From NCBI GenBank assembly GCA_013178125.1, contig JABLXJ010000004.1, forward strand, positions 62,001 through 126,000: 64,000 bases of DNA, in the 5' to 3' direction. The notes beneath the pieces were generated by a model. The model saw nothing but the letters and a program-made list of their open reading frames with translations, searched no databases and had not been told where the DNA came from. Origin of the DNA: Bacillota bacterium. GTDB taxonomy: Bacteria; Bacillota; SHA-98; Ch115; JABLXJ01. Both the position numbers and the translations under genes were made by a program. Below are positions 1-9,266 of this stretch, in pieces. Numbering within the stretch: the first letter of the stretch is position 1; the number at the start of each line of letters is the position of its first letter.

Positions 1-853
1 TACCCGCGTGATCCGCGCGCGGCTGTCCGGCCGCCGCAAGGATACGGGGGGCAGGGTCGAGATCTTACTCCTGCGTAAGGTTGGGGATGACCAGTGGGAG
101 GTGCTGGTGAAGCCCGGGCGGAGGGCCCGGGTCGGGTCGTTCATAACCATGGGAGATGGGGCGCTTGACGGCGAGATCCTGGACAAGACCGCAGCGGGTG
201 GCCGGCACATCAGATTCACCTCCCCCTCAGGTGAAGATGTGGGCGAGGTCCTGAGGCGCTGCGGCATGGTCCCGTTGCCGCCCTACATTAAGAGGGAAGT
301 GAAGGATGAGGAGAGCTACCAGACGATTTACGCGGAACCGGAGGGATCCGTTGCAGCGCCGACTGCGGGGCTTCATTTTACCAGGGGGCTGCTGGATAAG
401 ATCGAAGCGCTCGGCGTAAAGGTCGCGAAGATAACCCTGCACGTGGGGATCGGGACCTTCCGGCCCGTCAAGGTCGCCAATGTTGAGGAGCATGAGATGC
501 ACGAGGAGTGCTACGAGGTTCCCCCTGAGGCCGCCAGGGTGATAAACGAGGCCAGGAGCACCGGGGGGCGCGTGGTGGCCGTGGGGACGACGAGCGTCAG
601 GACGCTCGAAACCGTTGCGGATTCGTCAGGCCGAATACATCCCGGGCAGGGATGGACGAATATTTTTATATACCCGGGGTATAGTTTTAAGGTTGTGGAC
701 GCCCTGGTTACGAATTTTCATCTCCCTAAATCAACCCTCATTATGCTGGTTGCGGCGTTCTGCGGGAAGGAAAACATAATGAGGGCGTATAAGATCGCCG
801 TGAGTGAACGCTATCGTTTTTTCAGCTTCGGTGACGCAATGCTGATAATCTAA
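1..853 (+). CDS. queA: S-adenosylmethionine:tRNA ribosyltransferase-isomerase QueA (5' end missing)
   Basis: Transfers and isomerises the ribose of S-adenosylmethionine onto preQ1 in the tRNA wobble position, giving epoxyqueuosine. The reading frame is already open at base 2, so the start lies outside the window; the family is about 340 residues and roughly 60 are missing. Family stretches that can be read include [10 protein letters not shown] and, near the C-terminus, [20 protein letters not shown]. The next gene is tgt, which installs preQ1 one step earlier, so the two form the usual queA-tgt pair. The 130-bp gap to tgt shows no clear terminator, and co-transcription is likely. Confidence 0.95.
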   Translation, partial: TRVIRARLSGRRKDTGGRVEILLLRKVGDDQWEVLVKPGRRARVGSFITMGDGALDGEILDKTAAGGRHIRFTSPSGEDVGEVLRRCGMVPLPPYIKREVKDEESYQTIYAEPEGSVAAPTAGLHFTRGLLDKIEALGVKVAKITLHVGIGTFRPVKVANVEEHEMHEECYEVPPEAARVINEARSTGGRVVAVGTTSVRTLETVADSSGRIHPGQGWTNIFIYPGYSFKVVDALVTNFHLPKSTLIMLVAAFCGKENIMRAYKIAVSERYRFFSFGDAMLII

Positions 854-917
854 CGGCACTCGGGCTAATGGTAGTTGAGGGCACTCAATGGCATTCGGAT
901 AGTTTTTGATGGCGTAG

Positions 918-2108
<1,191 letters not shown>

Positions 2109-2162
2109 TAATATAGATGGAGACGGCTTCAGTGATGGTTATGTCGAAGGGGGAGCATGTGA

Positions 2163-2447
2163 GTGAATCAACAAGGATCGGCGATCGCGGCGCTTCTTCC
2201 ATTTGTGTTCATGTTCGCTATATTCTATTTCCTGCTAATCCGGCCTCAGCAGATGCAGCAGAAGAAGCGCAAGGACATGTTGGCTAACCTGCGCAAGGGC
2301 AACCAGGTTATCACCGTCGGCGGTATTTACGGGGAGATAGTCGATATTAAAGAGGATGCCCTTATGCTCAAGATAGCCGATAAGGTCACGATCAGGACCA
2401 CCAGGGCGGCCGTGGGAAGCGTCCTAGGGAAGGATAATCAGGACTAA
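2163..2447 (+). CDS. yajC: preprotein translocase subunit YajC
   Basis: Small accessory subunit of the Sec holo-translocon that associates with SecDF. It starts at GTG 2163 behind GGGGGAG, has one N-terminal membrane helix at about residues 9-27 ending in RPQQ, and then the family signature that reads KGNQVITVGGIYGEIVDIKE. At 94 residues it has a normal length. In many bacteria secD follows directly, but here secD-secF lies about 10 kb downstream behind its own promoter, so the yajC-secDF block has been split. Confidence 0.93.
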   Translation: MNQQGSAIAALLPFVFMFAIFYFLLIRPQQMQQKKRKDMLANLRKGNQVITVGGIYGEIVDIKEDALMLKIADKVTIRTTRAAVGSVLGKDNQD

Positions 2448-2485
2448 TAGACTAATAACATGAAATGTTATGGAATGGCAAGATT

Positions 2486-2510
2486 GAGCCGGGGCATACC
2501 GCCCCGGCTC
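2486..2510 (+). terminator. GC-rich hairpin downstream of yajC
   Basis: A perfect 10-bp inverted repeat (GAGCCGGGGC / GCCCCGGCTC) with a 5-nt loop begins 39 nt after the yajC stop. No T tract follows, so it is either a weak intrinsic terminator or a transcript 3' end stabiliser. Confidence 0.4.
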
Positions 2511-2643
2511 ATGATCCTGTCCGGCCTGCGCCTCTACTGCCTGCCCGCCTACCTACCTACCTGCCTGCCTGCATTACAGTGTCAGTCCAGGAGGAGTACA
2601 AGAGTATACTAACTGTTGGTGTCGCCCTGGGCGACATGAGGGT

Positions 2644-2961
2644 CTAGCCTATAGAGCGGCCCGGCTGCCATGCGCGGATATAGTTGTTTGCATCTACCTG
2701 GAGCCAGAGCGCCTGGCACTCCATAATGACCGTCTGCCATGCTGCCAGCCAGGATTGATCAACCGTCCTGTAGACCGTTGCTTGGTCTGTGGTGGCTATC
2801 CACAGGATCGACGCCGATCCCTCCGATTGCCTGAACCATGTGGTCCGCGCCTGAACCCATGTGGCCTGCTGCGTGCCGGGCGGTGGGGCCGGTGCTGCCA
2901 GAGATTCCACGACCTTATCGACTTCTTCAAATTTTGGCGGCTCGAGCCTGGCGTCTGCCAT
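2644..2961 (-). CDS. hypothetical Trp-rich protein of 105 residues
   Basis: I do not recognise a family. The start is supported by a good ribosome site, GGGGTGAG followed by TTCTT and ATG. The N-terminus is charged and Pro-rich (residues 1-29). The rest is rich in Trp and aromatic residues, with WVQARTTWFRQ and QSWLAAWQTV, and has no clear signal peptide or membrane helix. It lies downstream of the yabG fragment on the same strand, about 90 bp away, with an inverted repeat between them, so it may be co-expressed in the mother cell. A role in the spore coat would only be a guess from position. It may also be remodelled DNA left by the loss of the yabG 3' end. Confidence 0.5.
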   Translation of the reverse strand: MADARLEPPKFEEVDKVVESLAAPAPPPGTQQATWVQARTTWFRQSEGSASILWIATTDQATVYRTVDQSWLAAWQTVIMECQALWLQVDANNYIRAWQPGRSIG

Positions 2962-2985
2962 AAGAACTCACCCCTTGACTTTTTT

Positions 2986-3005
2986 AACCCGCCTGTGGGC
3001 GGGTT
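2986..3005. repeat. inverted repeat between the Trp-rich orphan and the yabG fragment
   Basis: AACCCGCC and GGCGGGTT are perfect 8-bp arms around a 4-nt loop. On the minus strand the repeat is followed by A residues rather than T residues, so it does not look like an intrinsic terminator for yabG. Confidence 0.4.
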
Positions 3006-3047
3006 CCCCTTGAGCCTTTGCCAACCTCGCTAACTGCCTGCGCGGAT

Positions 3048-3305
3048 TCACAATCCGGCGGTCCCCGAGGACCGGTATTCCATTCGCCCCGGGTGCACCT
3101 GGCGCAGAGAACTGTGGTGATGCTGAAGCGCCTGGGATGGTTCGTTGCTTACCTTCACGAGATCGTCCAGCGGTGCATCAGCCATTACGCGGCATTGGAC
3201 CCCTCGCAGCAAGACCGAGTCCTTGCCGATAGCCACAATCTTGAATATGATATCCGCGTCATAGGATTTCCGGGCGACGATATCCCCCACCTTTAAAACG
3301 TCCAT
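3048..3305 (-). pseudogene. yabG: truncated YabG-like sporulation protease (N-terminal domain only)
   Basis: The first 50 or so residues, beginning MDVLKVGDIVARKSYDADI and continuing through ADAPLDDLVKV, match the N-terminal SH3-like part of YabG, the coat-processing sporulation protease. YabG is normally close to 290 residues; this frame stops at 85, and the last 30 residues (Ser/His/Arg-rich) do not resemble the family. No frame downstream carries the protease part. The start has a strong site, GGAGGG with 7 nt to ATG, and a SigK-like promoter upstream, so the gene front is intact while the catalytic region is missing. It may be a decayed gene or a retained short domain; decay is the simpler reading. 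Confidence 0.65.
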
Positions 3306-3355
3306 TTTCCGTCCCTCCGCGCGGTTCGTTGGATTATCGGCCCAATAGGTTTTGC

Positions 3356-3375
3356 AAGTCAGTGCGTACTGACTT
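3356..3375. repeat. inverted repeat at the yabG transcription start region
   Basis: AAGTCAGT and ACTGACTT form perfect 8-bp arms around GCGT. It lies just downstream of the SigK-like -10 on the minus strand, so it could be an operator or a 5' hairpin of the transcript. Confidence 0.4.
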
Positions 3376-3379
3376 AGTA

Positions 3380-3407
3380 TAGTTTATGTATGCTGGTTGC
3401 ACAAGGT
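3380..3407 (-). promoter_or_regulatory. SigK-like promoter for the yabG fragment
   Basis: On the minus strand ACC is followed after 16 nt by CATAAACTA, which fits the SigK pattern AC-N16-CATANNNTA. In Bacillus subtilis yabG is a SigK gene, and this window also encodes SigK. The site is about 75 nt upstream of the yabG start codon. Confidence 0.5.
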
Positions 3408-3503
3408 TACGTGCAGATGAACATTACCTATTTGCGGAGCATCGCCTATTGCCGGGATGATCGTGGCGATTAAGGGAGCATGCGTGAATCGAGCTATTAG
3501 CTA

Positions 3504-4379
3504 TTAGGGACGCCAGGTAGGACGTTGGGTGCTGGGATTTGGGCGCATGGAGGGTGTGGGACGGGCCAGGGCGAGGTGTGATACGAGCAGTGAAAAGGCA
3601 AAGAATGCAGCGGAGCAGAGCACTATGGTCGCCCCGGAGGGGATGTCGAAGGCATATGAGACCACCAGCCCGATAAGCACCGACGCGAGGCTGGTGCCCG
3701 CGGATATGGCTATCATGCCCCTGAAATTCCTTGAAAGGATGTGGCCTGTGGCCGCCGGCGTGACAAGGAATGCGCCAACGAGCACTATCCCCACCACCTT
3801 GATCGCCGCTATGATCGTTATGGCTATCGCCGTGAGGAGCGAGTAGTAGAGCATGGATACGGGTATGCCGCTGGCCCGGGCCCCCTCCTCGTCAAAGCAC
3901 ATGAATAGGAGCTCCTTGAAAAAAGCCCCGACGAAGGCCAGCACCGCGCCGCTTACAATCATCAGGGCGATAAGATCCTGTCTCGTTACAGCCAAGATGT
4001 TGCCGAAGAGATAACCTGTGAGATCCATGGTATAGGTCTTCGAGAGGCTGATGAGGATAACGCCAAGGGCCATGCCGCTCGCGGATATGATGCCGATGGC
4101 CGAATCCTCATGAAGGGATCCCTTCTTGCTTATGAACCCGATCACCCAGGCCACAACGCTCGCAAATGCTGCGCCGGTCGCTACAGGGTTTTTGCCTGCG
4201 ACCACGCCGATTGCTACGCCGCCCAGCGATGCGTGGGAGATGCCATGGCCGAGGAATGATAGCTTCTTTACTATGACAAAGAATGCCATAATCGAGCAGG
4301 TGACGCCAGCCAGCACCCCGGCAGCGAGCGCCCTTTGCATAAATTCGTAGGCAAATGGTTTAAGAATCGCTTCAAGCAT
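3504..4379 (-). CDS. znuB: zinc ABC transporter permease ZnuB
   Basis: Membrane subunit of the zinc importer. The protein of 291 residues is hydrophobic throughout, with about eight membrane helices and the family stretch VIVKKLSFLGHGISHASLGG. The frame is open to 4415, but ATG 4379 has a good GGGGAG site 7 nt upstream and gives the usual N-terminus. The start overlaps the end of znuC by 8 bp, so the two are translationally coupled. It is the last gene of zur-znuA-znuC-znuB. Confidence 0.92.
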   Translation of the reverse strand: MLEAILKPFAYEFMQRALAAGVLAGVTCSIMAFFVIVKKLSFLGHGISHASLGGVAIGVVAGKNPVATGAAFASVVAWVIGFISKKGSLHEDSAIGIISASGMALGVILISLSKTYTMDLTGYLFGNILAVTRQDLIALMIVSGAVLAFVGAFFKELLFMCFDEEGARASGIPVSMLYYSLLTAIAITIIAAIKVVGIVLVGAFLVTPAATGHILSRNFRGMIAISAGTSLASVLIGLVVSYAFDIPSGATIVLCSAAFFAFSLLVSHLALARPTPSMRPNPSTQRPTWRP

Positions 4380-5214
4380 CCTGTGTCTCCCCGGCTGTCG
4401 CCTTATCTGTAACATTATGGCTATACCCTACATCTACACCCGGGCCTGCCCCCAGCTGGGATGGTCCCCTGTTGATGAAGATGAGTCTATCAGCTATGGC
4501 CGCGATCCCCTCGACATCATGGGAGACGATTATGATGGTGAGATTGGGAAAGGAATTTCGCCGCAGCTCGGTGAGGGTATCGTAGAGATCGTGCTGGGCC
4601 TGGGCGTCCAGCCCTGTCGTAGGCTCATCCAGCAGCAGAAGCCTGGGCTCGCCCGCAAGGGCGCGTGCCAGGATGACGCGCTGTCGCTCGCCGCCTGAGA
4701 GCTCTGAAATGGGCCTATCCTTGAGGTGCAGGGCACCCACCCTGGCCAGGCTCTTCTCGACGATCTCCCGGTCCTGCCGCCCTGGCCGGCGCAGGAGTCC
4801 AACCTGTGAGACCCTGCCCATCATCGCGACATCGAAAACCGAGACGGGAAAGGCTATATCAAAGGATCCTATTTGCGGCACGTACCCCATAAACCTTCGC
4901 GACGCTGCGAGCTTCGATGACGGCATGCCGAAGATGTTGATGCTACCGCTCGCGGGCTTTATGAGCCCGAGGATTGCCTTCAGGAGCGTCGTCTTACCCG
5001 CCCCGTTGGGGCCGACTATCCCCGCAAGCTGGCCCGGTCCCACTGAGAATGTTACGCTATTGAATATAACCCTGCCCCCGAGCGATACAGTGAGGTCGCT
5101 GATGTCGACCGCAGGCTGCATGTGGACTGCAGGCGGCAAGAGCTCTTTGCCCGCTGCGGGAGCAGGGGCATGGGAGGAAGCCCCTTTGATCTGATCAAGT
5201 TGAACCGGGGTCAC
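4372..5214 (-). CDS. znuC: zinc ABC transporter ATP-binding protein ZnuC
   Basis: ATPase subunit of the zinc importer. Walker A GPNGAGKT is at residues 68-75, the signature LSGGERQ at 172-178 and Walker B LLLLDEP at 192-198, followed by the H-loop region SHDVEGI. The start is GTG 5214, overlapping the znuA stop in GTGA, with AAGGAGG 7 nt upstream. A 35-residue Ala/Pro-rich extension precedes the ABC domain and is not usual for the family. A manganese transporter is possible in this superfamily, but the His-rich loop of ZnuA and the neighbouring regulator favour zinc. Confidence 0.92.
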   Translation of the reverse strand: MTPVQLDQIKGASSHAPAPAAGKELLPPAVHMQPAVDISDLTVSLGGRVIFNSVTFSVGPGQLAGIVGPNGAGKTTLLKAILGLIKPASGSINIFGMPSSKLAASRRFMGYVPQIGSFDIAFPVSVFDVAMMGRVSQVGLLRRPGRQDREIVEKSLARVGALHLKDRPISELSGGERQRVILARALAGEPRLLLLDEPTTGLDAQAQHDLYDTLTELRRNSFPNLTIIIVSHDVEGIAAIADRLIFINRGPSQLGAGPGVDVGYSHNVTDKATAGETQDA

Positions 5215-6287
5215 TGTAGCGCCTCCTTGAAGATCGAGAGATTATACTCCATTAAACTGAGGTAACTATCTCTTCCTTTTATGTCTTTGCCACCGAGGGG
5301 GTCGAGCAGGAGGACCCTGCCACCGATTTCCCCGGCTATTGCACTGGCTACCTTGGGGCTGAATTGCGGCTCCGCAAATATCACCTTGACCCCGCTTCGT
5401 CGCGCCAGGTCCACGACATTAGCAATCCACCCGGCAGACGGCTCCTTTCCGGGGAATTCCTCGATGGACGCGACCTCGATAAGCCCGTAACGAGCGCCGA
5501 AATGACGCCATGCAGAGTGGAATGATATATACCTCCTGGTGCGGCATTTCTCGATAGCCTGCGCGATATGAGCGTGAAGGTCCTGTAATTCCCCCTGATA
5601 CTGCCTGAGGTTGGATTCGAATGAATCCCGCGCATCGGGCGCCACACTTGCAAGTGCCCCTGCTATGCGCGGGGCTATTTCATCTTTCACCCGCACAGGG
5701 TCCAGCCAGATGTGGGGGTCGCCATGGGTGTGGGCGTGATCCCCGGCGCCGGCATGATCGCGATCGTGATCGCGATCAGCAAGCCCGCTTGAGTCGCCGG
5801 TTAAAACGACTACTACGGGGGGAAGCCACCGGCCGTCTTCCTGGCTTCTCAGAGCCCAGTCGTCCAGGCCCGAGCCGACGCGTATGAGGACGTCTGCTGT
5901 TGCTATCTCTCGCGCCTGCCCCGGAGTCAGCTCAAAGGTGTGAGGGCTGGCGCCCGGAGGGAGCAGGGTCGTGACAACCACCCGGCTTCCCCCTATTTGC
6001 CTTGCTATGTCGGCGAGGGGGAATATGGTGGCGACCACCCTCACCACCCTCGCGCTCCCTGGCCTGTTATCATGATCCTGGCCGCCATCACTCGTGCCCG
6101 CGGGCGAAGACCAGGCACCAGGGGTTGGGCCTGTATTAATCCCTGGCTTATCGTTGCCAGCGAATATTAACACGAGCGCTCCTATCAAAACCAGGAGCAC
6201 GAGACCCAGACCCAGTAGAGTCCCTGCGGCTCGCCCCCTGCCTCCTTTGATATTTCTGGCTTTAGCGCCTTTCTTTGCGCTGGTCAC
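5211..6287 (-). CDS. znuA: zinc-binding lipoprotein-like protein ZnuA, membrane-anchored
   Basis: Cluster A-I solute-binding protein that captures zinc outside the membrane and hands it to ZnuB. Residues 22-43 form a membrane anchor or uncleaved signal. No lipobox Cys follows, which is unusual for a Gram-positive binding protein. The binding domain starts near residue 82; likely metal ligands include His116 (ASPHTFEL) and His192 (GDPHIWLD). A His/Asp-rich loop lies at about 172-190, a mark of zinc rather than manganese members. The start is GTG 6287 with GGGGGTG upstream. A second low-complexity stretch (45-78) links the anchor to the domain. Confidence 0.92.
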   Translation of the reverse strand: MTSAKKGAKARNIKGGRGRAAGTLLGLGLVLLVLIGALVLIFAGNDKPGINTGPTPGAWSSPAGTSDGGQDHDNRPGSARVVRVVATIFPLADIARQIGGSRVVVTTLLPPGASPHTFELTPGQAREIATADVLIRVGSGLDDWALRSQEDGRWLPPVVVVLTGDSSGLADRDHDRDHAGAGDHAHTHGDPHIWLDPVRVKDEIAPRIAGALASVAPDARDSFESNLRQYQGELQDLHAHIAQAIEKCRTRRYISFHSAWRHFGARYGLIEVASIEEFPGKEPSAGWIANVVDLARRSGVKVIFAEPQFSPKVASAIAGEIGGRVLLLDPLGGKDIKGRDSYLSLMEYNLSIFKEALQ

Positions 6288-6305
6288 AGCCGGGCACCCC
6301 CGTCG

Positions 6306-6767
6306 TCACTTCTTTATGTTACCGTGATTCCTACTGCATTCCGTGCAGTAGCCATAGAGCTGAAAGCTGTGGCTGACGATGGTGAAATCGTTGCCTGCAG
6401 CGTGAGAGAAGTCATTATTATCTAAAGGACAACCATCCAGGCACACGATCTTGTCGCACCCAAGACATATGAAATGATGGTGGTGGTCCCCACCGAGCTT
6501 GAATAGATCACCCCTTTTGGAAAGGAGGTTTATCTGACTTATGACGCCCAGGGCCGCCAACAACCTGAGGTTCCGGTAAACTGTATCCATTCCCATGCCT
6601 GGGAATTTCTCCGCAACCCTCTCATGTACCTGCTGGGCATTTTGAGGCTCGTAGGTCTCGGATAGCACTCTAATTATCTCGCGCCGCTGGGGGGTTAACT
6701 TGTAACCGCTGGCTTTCAGCCGGCGAAGTATGGCCTCCTGCTGCGATGCGGGGTCGAGTTGCGCCAC
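6306..6767 (-). CDS. zur: Fur-family zinc uptake regulator Zur
   Basis: Metal-dependent repressor of 153 residues. The N-terminal winged helix includes LTPQRREIIRVL and MDTVYRNLRLL. The C-terminal part has a tetra-His stretch (95-98) and two CxxC pairs, Cys101/Cys104 and Cys141/Cys144, which form the structural zinc site of the family. It is the first gene of an operon with znuA, znuC and znuB, so zinc sensing is the likely role; PerR or Fur are alternatives by sequence alone. The start is GTG 6767 with GAGGGTG upstream. A strong promoter with a 12-bp palindrome just downstream suggests autoregulation. Confidence 0.88.
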   Translation of the reverse strand: MAQLDPASQQEAILRRLKASGYKLTPQRREIIRVLSETYEPQNAQQVHERVAEKFPGMGMDTVYRNLRLLAALGVISQINLLSKRGDLFKLGGDHHHHFICLGCDKIVCLDGCPLDNNDFSHAAGNDFTIVSHSFQLYGYCTECSRNHGNIKK

Positions 6768-6787
6768 TAGGGCACCCTCTTTCCATA

Positions 6788-6799
6788 AATAATATTATT
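6788..6799. promoter_or_regulatory. candidate Zur/Fur-family operator
   Basis: AATAATATTATT is a perfect 12-bp palindrome just downstream of the predicted zur transcription start. AT-rich palindromes at this place are typical of Fur-family operators, but the exact Firmicutes Zur consensus with CG at the centre is not present. Confidence 0.45.
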
Positions 6800-6809
6800 C
6801 CTATCTAGG

Positions 6810-6838
6810 ATTATAATTATGTGAACCGCGGAAGTCAA
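6810..6838 (-). promoter_or_regulatory. SigA-type promoter of the zur-znuACB operon
   Basis: On the minus strand TTGACT is followed after exactly 17 nt by TATAAT. The predicted start is near 6803, about 36 nt upstream of the zur start codon. Confidence 0.7.
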
Positions 6839-7040
6839 GAAGGGGAACTCAAGAAGTCAAGAAGTTACAGTCGAGAAGGATTGAAGGGGGAGAAAAAAGA
6901 ATGTGGGACCCGGGCTTTTGCGCGTTGGCCTGGCGAAGAAAAGGTATTATATGCCTTTGCGCCTGGACATTGCTCTGCCGGTGAGCTTGCCTTTTGCGGA
7001 CGTGCCTTTTATAGGCGTGCCTTTTTGCCTGTTATGGACG

Positions 7041-7069
7041 TTGACATTGCCTGCGTCGTGTGGTATTTT
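7041..7069 (+). promoter_or_regulatory. SigA-type promoter of bioY
   Basis: TTGACA, 17-nt spacer, TATTTT, about 120 nt upstream of bioY. The rest of the 422-bp zur-bioY gap holds a reading frame (6821-7156) that I regard as chance. I looked for a BirA operator and did not find a convincing one. Confidence 0.6.
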
Positions 7070-7189
7070 ATGCTAGGATGGCCTGCCGGCCAGCGTTCGG
7101 CAACCGCCCAGCAGCAACTATTCAATATCAATGGCTCAATATCAATAGCTCAATAGCCAGATTAACTTTTAGTAGGGGGTTTCTAGACT

Positions 7190-7762
7190 GTGAGACAACA
7201 CGACGCTGCCTATCTTGATGTTCACTCTGCCCGCTCCATAATATTGGCGGGGCTTTTCGGGGCCCTAACCGCGGTTGGGGCTGTTGTAACAATCCCTTTG
7301 CCATGGACGCCTGTGCCGTTTAGCCTGCAGGTCTTGTTTGTCCTCCTTTCAGGCGTCGTGCTCGGGGGGAGGCTCGGCGCGATGAGCCAGGCAATTTACA
7401 TAATCCTGGGGGTTATCGGATTGCCGGTCTTCGCCGGAGGCCACGCGGGGCCGGGCGTGCTTGTCGGCCCCACCGGCGGTTACCTGCTGGGTTTTGTGCT
7501 TGCTCCGCTCGCGGTTTCGATGCTGGCGGGACGTGGCGGACGCGGAGATCTCCGGAGCGGGGTTAGAGTCCTCGCCGGGACCTTGCTCGGCGTGGCGGTG
7601 ATTTACATACTCGGCGCGGGCCAACTCGCCCTCGTTGCGGGCCTCACGCCATCGAAGGCGATCTCCCTGGGCGTCCTGCCCTTCATCGCGGGCGATATTG
7701 TAAAGGCGTTGCTTGCAACCTGGCTTGCTGGTCACTTGAGGCGGCGCGGGCTCGTCCTGTAA
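7190..7762 (+). CDS. bioY: biotin transporter BioY
   Basis: S component of an energy-coupling factor transporter that binds biotin in the membrane. At 190 residues with about six helices it has normal length. Family features include IPLPWTPVPFSLQVLFVLLSG near residues 36-56 and VGPTGGYLLGF near 94-104. The start is GTG 7190 with AGGGGG upstream. The ECF ATPase and T subunits are not in this window, as is usual because they are shared. It is convergent with the superoxide dismutase gene, only 56 bp away. Confidence 0.93.
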   Translation: MRQHDAAYLDVHSARSIILAGLFGALTAVGAVVTIPLPWTPVPFSLQVLFVLLSGVVLGGRLGAMSQAIYIILGVIGLPVFAGGHAGPGVLVGPTGGYLLGFVLAPLAVSMLAGRGGRGDLRSGVRVLAGTLLGVAVIYILGAGQLALVAGLTPSKAISLGVLPFIAGDIVKALLATWLAGHLRRRGLVL

Positions 7763-7818
7763 AGCTCGGCATGGATGATAGCGGTATCTCCAAGGGAGCG
7801 GGGAGGGGAGTGCCCCGC

Positions 7819-8670
7819 TTACAGCTTCGGGAATGGCGGTCCCTCCCCGATCTGGCCGCCCTCGCCGCCTGCGCCGCCTGTGCTTGCGCCGTTTCCCGCG
7901 GTCCCAGCATCCCCGGCGCCGGTCATTGGAACCTCCGCCTGCATTGCCAGGCGCAATCGCCTCTCGACGTCGCGCCAGTTGACCACATGCCACCAGGCAT
8001 CTATATATTCCCCGCGTTTGTTTTGATAGTCAATATAATACGCATGTTCCCATACATCCAGCACGAGAACGGGAATGACCCCCCATTGAGTCAAGTCTTC
8101 GTGTTTTTCTGCAGTCAGAACCTCCACCCTGCCCCACTGGGGCTGCCATACCAGGAGCGCCCACCCGGAGCCTTCGACATCCTGTGCAGCTCTCGATAGC
8201 TGCTGGCGAAACGCCTGGTAGCTGCCGAAATATGAGTTGATCTGTTCGAGCACCAGGCCGCCTGGTGTGCCTCCGCCTATGGAGCTCATGTTCGTCCAGT
8301 ATATGCTGTGCAGGGCATGTCCCGAGCCATTGAAGGCCAGCTCCCTCTCCCAGTACCTGACCAGGGAGAAGTCGCAGGACCGGCGCGCCTCGACCAGGGC
8401 GAGTTCAGCCTTGTTAAGACCCTCTACGTAGGCCAGGTGATGGCGGTCGTGGTGTATGCAAAGCGTCGTGGCGCTGATGTAGGGTTCGAGAGCATCATAT
8501 GGGTATGGAAGTGACGGCAACCGGTGGCCGCCGGGCGGCACGGCAGGCGGCGCCTGCATGAAAGCTACTGAAGAGTGCGAAATCACGCTTTCATTCGGAA
8601 CATGGTTAATTGGAACATGATTAATATGATTATAGTAGATATTGCGATTATCGCCTGCATTGGGGCTCAT
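7819..8670 (-). CDS. sodA: Fe/Mn superoxide dismutase with N- and C-terminal tails
   Basis: Dismutates superoxide to peroxide and oxygen. The core carries the expected metal ligands: His in HHDRHHLAYV, His in NGSGHALHSIYW, and Asp and His in LDVWEHAYYIDY. Start ATG 8670 has AGAAGGGAG 8 nt upstream; an upstream GTG at 8679 is too close to that site. About 45 residues rich in Asn/His/Pro precede the core, and the last 35 residues are a Gly/Ala/Thr-rich tail, neither of which is standard. No cleavable signal is clear. Metal choice (Fe or Mn) cannot be settled by eye. Confidence 0.9.
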   Translation of the reverse strand: MSPNAGDNRNIYYNHINHVPINHVPNESVISHSSVAFMQAPPAVPPGGHRLPSLPYPYDALEPYISATTLCIHHDRHHLAYVEGLNKAELALVEARRSCDFSLVRYWERELAFNGSGHALHSIYWTNMSSIGGGTPGGLVLEQINSYFGSYQAFRQQLSRAAQDVEGSGWALLVWQPQWGRVEVLTAEKHEDLTQWGVIPVLVLDVWEHAYYIDYQNKRGEYIDAWWHVVNWRDVERRLRLAMQAEVPMTGAGDAGTAGNGASTGGAGGEGGQIGEGPPFPKL

Positions 8671-9004
8671 GAGCAACACTCCCTTCTGGATCCGAATTTG
8701 AGCGCTTGTTTGTTGTCTATATCCAGGACCCTGGAGAACTGTAAATTGGAGAATGGCAAATTCGAGCCAATCTTAGTGTATTCATAGTTTTCGAGCCCGG
8801 TGCCGGCGGGGGATCATGCTAAGCGTGAGAAAGATAGCCCATTCCAGGCGGGTAATCATTGTGACGTTTTTCACTTTTTCGCTTGAATTTCCCCGCGCCA
8901 TATGCTAACCTAGAAGCTGGGAGACAAGAACAATAATCCGGTGGAAATAAAGAAACCTGGTTGAGGTGTTATCGGTCACCTGACGAGCCGGGGCGCGTAT
9001 CATG
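8671..9004. other. intergenic region upstream of the dismutase and hydE leader
   Basis: No convincing gene. Several short frames exist, but none has a ribosome site with coding character. A dismutase promoter could not be assigned with confidence. Confidence 0.4.
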
Positions 9005-9010
9005 TATAAT
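9005..9010 (+). promoter_or_regulatory. -10 element for the hydE leader transcript
   Basis: TATAAT preceded directly by TG. No good -35 lies at 17 nt; the best match, CTGACG, is 19 nt away. The transcript would start near 9017 and run through the terminator at 9168-9207 before reaching hydE. Confidence 0.45.
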
Positions 9011-9167
9011 GTGTGCCTTGCTCGAAGGGCGGCAATTCTAATTCTGAGCCAATTTTGAGCGAGGGGCTCAGGTGTGACTTTGAAAATAGAATTTGGTTTT
9101 TCGGGTTTTCCCTGAGACAAGGGCGAGATCGATCCTGCAGGCGAGGGGACCGTCAAAGGTGTTTCTG

Positions 9168-9207
9168 AAGGGGTCTGCCATGCGTGTTGCAGGGCAGACC
9201 CCTTTTT
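9168..9207 (+). terminator. intrinsic terminator in the hydE leader
   Basis: AAGGGGTCTGCC and GGCAGACCCCTT are perfect 12-bp arms around a 13-nt loop, and the second arm runs into TTTTT. No gene ends upstream on this strand, so it probably ends a leader RNA or a small RNA, with regulated read-through into hydE. Confidence 0.75.
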
Positions 9208-9266
9208 GATGCATGCGGTATAGGTAGCATGTGGTATGGGCGATATGGGCAGCAGGGGGGATGGGT

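Noticed and set aside
2465-2647. 60-residue frame after yajC
   Set aside because: Made of simple CTGCCTGC repeats and a hairpin; no ribosome site.
6821-7156. 111-residue open frame before bioY
   Set aside because: It overlaps the zur promoter, contains the bioY promoter, and has no ribosome site or family.
7070-7189. BirA operator ahead of bioY
   Set aside because: No dyad of the GTTAAC type with the right spacing; only a short TGGCC palindrome near 7080.
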